A stretch of DNA of 64,000 nt from Prorocentrum cordatum. Its lineage: Eukaryota; Sar; Dinophyceae; Prorocentrales; Prorocentraceae. Below the pieces are notes generated by a model. That model had not been told where the DNA came from and searched no databases. It saw only the letters and a list, made by a program, of their open reading frames with translations. Each line of letters opens with the position of its first letter. The first letter of the stretch is position 1. The stretch lies in assembly GCA_963575745.1 (NCBI GenBank), contig CAUYUJ010000888.1:17501-81500 (forward strand), read 5' to 3'. The position numbers and the translations under genes were made by a program. This document shows positions 59,815 through 64,000 of this stretch, one piece after another.

Positions 59815-60290
59815 GTGGGGAGCTTTTTTCCGGGGGCATTTTGGAAGCGGTTTGGGCGCCACTTTTGGGGCCTCTTGGGGCTTTGTGGGGTATGTGGTGG
59901 GTCTCTTGGAAACCTCTTGGGCGCCTCTTGGGGCCTCGTACGGCCTCTTGGGGCCTCCTGGGGGCTTCTCGGGGCACAAACATCGAATGTTCAGTTCGTG
60001 GCTTCCTCGTCATGGGGCCCTCTTGGGCAGTTTTGAACGCTTTGGGGGCCATCTTGGAGCCCTTTTGGGCTGTGTTGGGGCCCTTTTTGGAAGCCTCTTA
60101 GGCTATCTTGAGGCTGTTTGGGTTTTGGGGGGGTGCGTCTTGGAGCGTCGGAAAGCCGAAAATGCGGGAAGGCCAAACAAATGCCAGAAGCCTTTTGTAA
60201 AGTTTGCGATTTGGGCCTTTCGGGACTCTTTCGAGAGGCCTCTTGGAGCGCTCTTGGGGTCTTTGTGGGCCGTTTTGGAACCAGTATCAG
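59815..60290 (+). repeat. TCTTGG-rich repeat, diverged copy
   Basis: TCTTGGGGCCTC / TTTTGGGC words with GGAGCGTCGGAAAGCCGAAA near 60150, similar to the GTCGGAAAGCCGA junction in the 44-45 kb copy. Confidence 0.6.
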
Positions 60291-60510
60291 GCGCTTTGGA
60301 GCACCGCTGGCTTCGGCAATTCGAATATGGCGTAATCTGCTAGGGTGTATGGTTTCGGGGACGCGAATATAGCGCAATTGTCGAGGGTTGGTTGCTTCGG
60401 GGATGCATTGTAGCTTACATTCGGGGGCGCGAACTTTGGGTAATTGACCAGGGATTCTGATTTCGGGGGCGCGAATCTCACGCATTCTTGTGTGTCCCAC
60501 GCCCCCCCGG
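60290..60510. repeat. About 45-bp tandem repeat (TTCGGGGGCGCGAAT)
   Basis: TTTCGGGGACGCGAATATAG / TTCGGGGGCGCGAACTTTGG / TTTCGGGGGCGCGAATCTC recur four to five times, alternating with GGTAATTG/GCAATTGTC words. Confidence 0.65.
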
Positions 60511-60829
60511 AAATTCAGGCAACGCGATCCGGGCGTGGTAAATTTGATCCTTTTGTACTCCCCCCCTCGCGCTGACTTCAACAAGGTACAGTAGGAAGCA
60601 GAAAGCAGGATATTAACATTGAAGACTTGAAAGTGCAACTGGCGCAGGGAACAGCAGCTTCGCCCTACAGCCTGGTTGCCCCACAGGGGGGCCGGCGGAT
60701 GTGCCACGGATCGCGCCCCCCCCCAGCACGCGCGCAAGGGCGTTCGAATGATGTCGACATGCGGCGCAGTTTTTGTTTGAGAATTGATGTTACAAAACTA
60801 TGTGTTGTTATGCGTTTTCGGGACACTCG

Positions 60830-61235
60830 GTTTTGAAATCCTTAAAGAACCTCAGGCTTTAGACGGATTTCGGCGTGCGCGCACGACGACACGCGCGTGC
60901 GCACTCCGTCCCGACTGTTTGCAAGTGGTTTTTGCGACACCACGCGCGCCAAAGCGTTCGAACGATTTTGACATGCGCGCACGAGAGGCCGATGTGATAG
61001 CATGTTATGAACATGTTGAAAAACCGGTTTGGTTTTCTTACGGATTCGCCAAAACGCGAGCGCCAATTTGTTTTGAAGTTTCTTGTTGCGAAACCATGTG
61101 TTGTTCCATGTTTTCGGGGCAGCCGATGTTGAAATCCCTGCGAAACCTAAGGGTTTTCGAAGGATCCCGGCATGCGCGCGCGACGACGCGCGCGTGCACA
61201 CTTCGTCCCATCTTGTGCAAGAGTTGTTTTGATTA
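60830..61235 (+). repeat. GCGCGC-rich repeat family, two tandem units
   Basis: GAAATCC..GAACCTCAGG, GATTTCGGCGTGCGCGCACG, ACGACACGCGCG at about 60835-60900 and GAAATCCCTGCGAAACCTAAGG, GGCATGCGCGCGCGACGACG at about 61130-61200 are related units about 295 bases apart. Further members are at 62470-62587, 63342-63400 and 63606-63720. The higher-order repeat tails at 14117 and 18565 (AAGGATTTCGTCTTGCGCGC) are distant relatives. Confidence 0.6.
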
Positions 61236-61439
61236 ATTGGTGGTTGGTGATAAGCGAGTGCACGCGCATTGATTTTTCTTCTGCAGAGGATGAGGCAGAA
61301 CCGCTACCGTATGGGATGATACGTTTTGAATTCATAAGTAGGATGGACGACGGGGCAGAATCCGACGTAAATGGCAACACGTAAAGGGGAGCGGTTAAGT
61401 CGGGGGTGGGGGGGTAGATTACAATTTTGTTGTAGAACG

Positions 61440-61645
61440 TGATGCAGTACATGTGGTGCCACCTGCGTTGGGCAATCTACGCGGCGCAATTATATCTATA
61501 TGAGATATAGACATATGTATATTATATATGTGGGGCAATCTATGGTGTGCAACTAATTTCTGTTCGCAGTGAGTTGTCCACTCCACTGCTCGCACAAACA
61601 TCCCACCCACCCACCCGCAACTTGGTTTGCAAAATCTCTTAAGAC
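61440..61645 (+). repeat. Relative of the 57955-58290 block
   Basis: GTGGTGCCACC, GGCGCAATTATA, ATATATGTGGGGCAATCTATG, then CGCAGTGAGTTGTCCACTCC and CCCACCCACCCGCAACTTGG correspond in order to 58140-58290. Confidence 0.65.
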
Positions 61646-61674
61646 CGTGACGGTGGGTACCAGATGGCACTTCG

Positions 61675-62200
61675 CAACGACAGCGACGCCGACGACGACA
61701 GCGACAACGACGACGACGAGGCCGCCGACAACGACTACGACGACACCGACGACGTCTCCAACGACTTCGACGACGCCGACAACGACGACGACGACGACGA
61801 CACCGACGACGACGACGCCGACGCCGCCGACGACGACGACGACGATGACAACGACGACGACGATGACGACGCCGACGACGACGACAACGACGACACCGAC
61901 GACGACGACGACGACGACGTCAACGACGCCGACGACGACGGACGACGACGACGACGGCGGCGACGACGGTGCCGACGTCGACGACGACGAAGACGACGAC
62001 GACGCCGACGCCGACGACGACGACGAAGACGACGACGACGTCGCCAACGAAGACGACGACGAGGGAGGAGGGAGGACGACGACGGCGACAACGACGACAA
62101 CGACGACAACGACGGAGGAGGGAGGACGGCGACGACGCGAACGACGAAGAAGGAGGAAGGACGGCGACGCCGACGACGACAACGACGAGGGAGGAGGGAA

Positions 62201-62235
<35 letters not shown>

Positions 62236-62445
62236 CGACGAAATAGGAGGGACGACGACGAGACGCCGACGACGGACGACGACGACGACGACGAGAGAGA
62301 GGAGGAGGAAGGACGACCACGGCGACAACGACGACGGAAACGACCACGACGCCAAAGAGGACGACGACGACGAACACGAGGAAAGACAGAGGACGACGTA
62401 AGCGACGACGACGACGACGACGCGGGAGGAGGGAGGACGGCGACA

Positions 62446-62479
<34 letters not shown>

Positions 62480-62485
62480 AAGAGC
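61675..62485. repeat. (GAC)n compound microsatellite, about 800 bp
   Basis: GAC/GAGGGAGGA units for about 800 bases, the longest simple repeat in the window. All overlapping long frames are artefacts. Confidence 0.95.
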
Positions 62486-62587
62486 GCGCGCGCACGCTTT
62501 TGTTGAAGATCCGTGTTGCGAAACCTTGTGTTTGTAGGTGCTTCGGACACACGTTGTTTGGAATCCTTGCGAAACCGATGGGTTTTT

Positions 62588-63341
62588 CCCTACCTAGGCT
62601 CTGCCTAGAAGGGTTCTTACCGTGTGTGCTTAAAGGGCCGGGCAGTGCAAATCGCCCGGGGCGGTTCCCCCAGTATTTGCCCCGCGGTTCCCCCAGTGAC
62701 GGCCCCTTAGCTTAGCGTTGCTGATCTCGTCTTAGCTTAGCCTAGCCCAGCCTAGCTTAGCTTAGCTTGACCTAGCCTAGCTTAGCTCAGTTTAGCGCAG
62801 CGCAGCGCAACATTAGCATTATCATTAGCATTAGCAGTAGCAGTAGCAGTAGCAGTAGCATAGCATAGCACAGCGCAGCATAACATAGCGCAGCATAGCA
62901 TAGCATAGCACAGCGCAGCATAGCATAGCATAGCATAGCATATCATAGCTTACCATAGCACAGCGCAGCATCGCATAACATAGCCTAGCATAGCATAGCA
63001 TAGCATGGCGCAGCATAGCATAGCATAGCATAGCATAGCGCAGCATCGCATAACATAGCATTGCATAGCATACCATAGCATAGCATAGCATAGCATAGCG
63101 CAGCATAGCATTGCATAGCATAGCATAGCGCAGCATAGCATAGCATAGCGCAGCATAGCATAGCATAGCATAGCCTAGCATAACATAGCGCAGCCTAGCA
63201 TACCCTAGCATAGCATAGCATAGCATAGCGCAGCATAGCGCAGCATAGCATAGCATAGCATTGCATAGTGCAGCACAGCATAGTACAGCATCCTAGAGTC
63301 TTAGAGGCTCCAACTCCTAGGTAGGGTCGCACTGGGATAAT
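62588..63341. mobile_element. Pentamer-filled element, copy 2
   Basis: Same start (CCCTACCTAGGCTCTGCCTA), same TTAAAGGGCCGGGCA and TTCCCCCAG blocks, a short AGCTT/AGCCT phase (62705-62800) then AGCAT/AGCGC (62820-63290), and the same end (CTCCTAGGTAGGGTCGCACT, GGGATAAT). It interrupts a GCGCGC-family unit: GGAATCCTTGCGAAACCGAT then GGGTTTTT on the left and GAAGGATTTCGGCCTACGCG on the right. These are contiguous in the related unit at 61130. Confidence 0.75.
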
Positions 63342-63760
63342 GAAGGATTTCGGCCTACGCGCGCGACGACGCGCGCGTCTGCACTTTGTCTTTTCTTTTG
63401 CAAAGGATTCTCGCGACGGCACACGCGCAAGGGCGTTCGACAGATTTCGACATGCGCGCGGGAAGCCCGTTTGGTAGCATTTGGGGAAAATCTTGGAAAC
63501 CATTTGGTTTTCTTAAGATTTCGCAAGAGCTCGCGCGTAAGCTTTTTTAGCAAGTCAGTGTTGCGAAACCCTGTGTTTTTGTATGTTTTTTGGATACTCG
63601 ATTGCGAAATCGTTCCGACACTGAAGGTTTTTGAAGGATTTCGGCATGCGCGCGCGACGACGCGCGCGTGCGCACTTCGTTCCGTTTTCTTTGCAAGGGA
63701 TTCGCGAAAAAAGTCTTATGTTAGAACAGAAGATGTCCCCGCGTATTGTTTTTACCAGGG
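63342..63760 (+). repeat. GCGCGC-rich repeat family, further units
   Basis: GCGCGCGACGACGCGCGCG, an imperfect palindrome of alternating purine-pyrimidine, occurs at about 63358 and 63650. The two units are about 290 bases apart and related to 60830-61235. Confidence 0.6.
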
Positions 63761-63894
63761 AAGGGCCGATACCGGCCCCCGGACAGTGCAAATTCATATT
63801 CAGGATGGACATGTGGTCAGAATCATATATGATTTACATACCCGAAAGGGGGGATAACGCCGGGGGGGTAGACTCTATTCTCTTTTTAAAAAGG

Positions 63895-64000
63895 AGAATC
63901 TACGTTGTCCAACTCACGATGCGGAATCGACGTGGTGCAATATATGTGGCGCAATTGGCTTTTGCACATGAGCTGACAAATTCCATGCCTTTGCCAACGT
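63895..64000. repeat. Start of a further GTGGTGCAAT block (cut by the window end)
   Basis: CTACGTTGTCCAACTC, CGACGTGGTGCAATATATG and TGGCGCAATTGGC resemble the blocks at 57955 and 61440. Confidence 0.45.

Overview
This looks like nuclear DNA of a dinoflagellate (a eukaryote, not a bacterium). The evidence is a relict dinoflagellate spliced-leader sequence at 35610-35631 in front of a long intronless gene, dinoflagellate-type retroelement proteins (a DIRS/PAT-like element with a YVDN reverse transcriptase, and a LINE with APE endonuclease, RT and RNase H), a GC-rich background, and an extreme load of simple and complex repeats. I cannot name the species from the sequence.

Layout. 1-12 kb: degenerate tandem repeats, microsatellites, foldback elements, three copies (A-C) of a short terminal-inverted-repeat (TIR) element, and one frameshifted acidic ORF (6.7-7.5 kb). 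12.3-21.2 kb: a composite higher-order repeat whose modules recur four times; one unit is interrupted by a segment carrying about 21 copies of a 77-bp satellite. 21.5-25.1 kb: microsatellite, 83-bp, 370-bp and 73-bp tandem arrays, then a GAGGCT hexanucleotide array. 25.9-32.8 kb: a near full-length LINE lying inside a (CCT)n tract. 33-33.7 kb: a mobile-looking element filled with AGCTT/AGCAT pentamers; a second copy is at 62.6-63.3 kb. 35.2-38.7 kb: a 707-aa multi-pass membrane protein gene behind the relict spliced leader, bracketed by two same-orientation copies of a dispersed repeat, which fits a reinserted cDNA. 39-45 kb: dispersed repeats and TIR copy D, the best preserved copy. 45.55-52.83 kb: a tyrosine-recombinase (YR) retrotransposon with split direct repeats (A1-ORFs-B1-A2-B2), encoding a membrane ORF, a Gag-like protein, RT-RNase H, YR and a cytosine-methyltransferase-like domain. 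It is nested in a TCTTGG-rich repeat whose uninterrupted relative is at 58.8-59.7 kb. 53-64 kb: more arrays, TCTTGG repeats and an old GCGCGC-rich repeat family.

The only candidate host gene is the membrane-protein retrocopy. The other recognisable coding sequences belong to retroelements, and each shows damage (in-frame stops, a frameshift, an internal deletion, a missing catalytic motif). The most interesting items are the methyltransferase-bearing YR element with its recoverable empty site, the spliced-leader retrogene, the LINE in a CCT tract, and the short TIR element with an 8-bp target-site duplication. No tRNA, rRNA, CRISPR array or multi-exon gene could be supported. All repeat relationships were found by eye, so boundaries are approximate.
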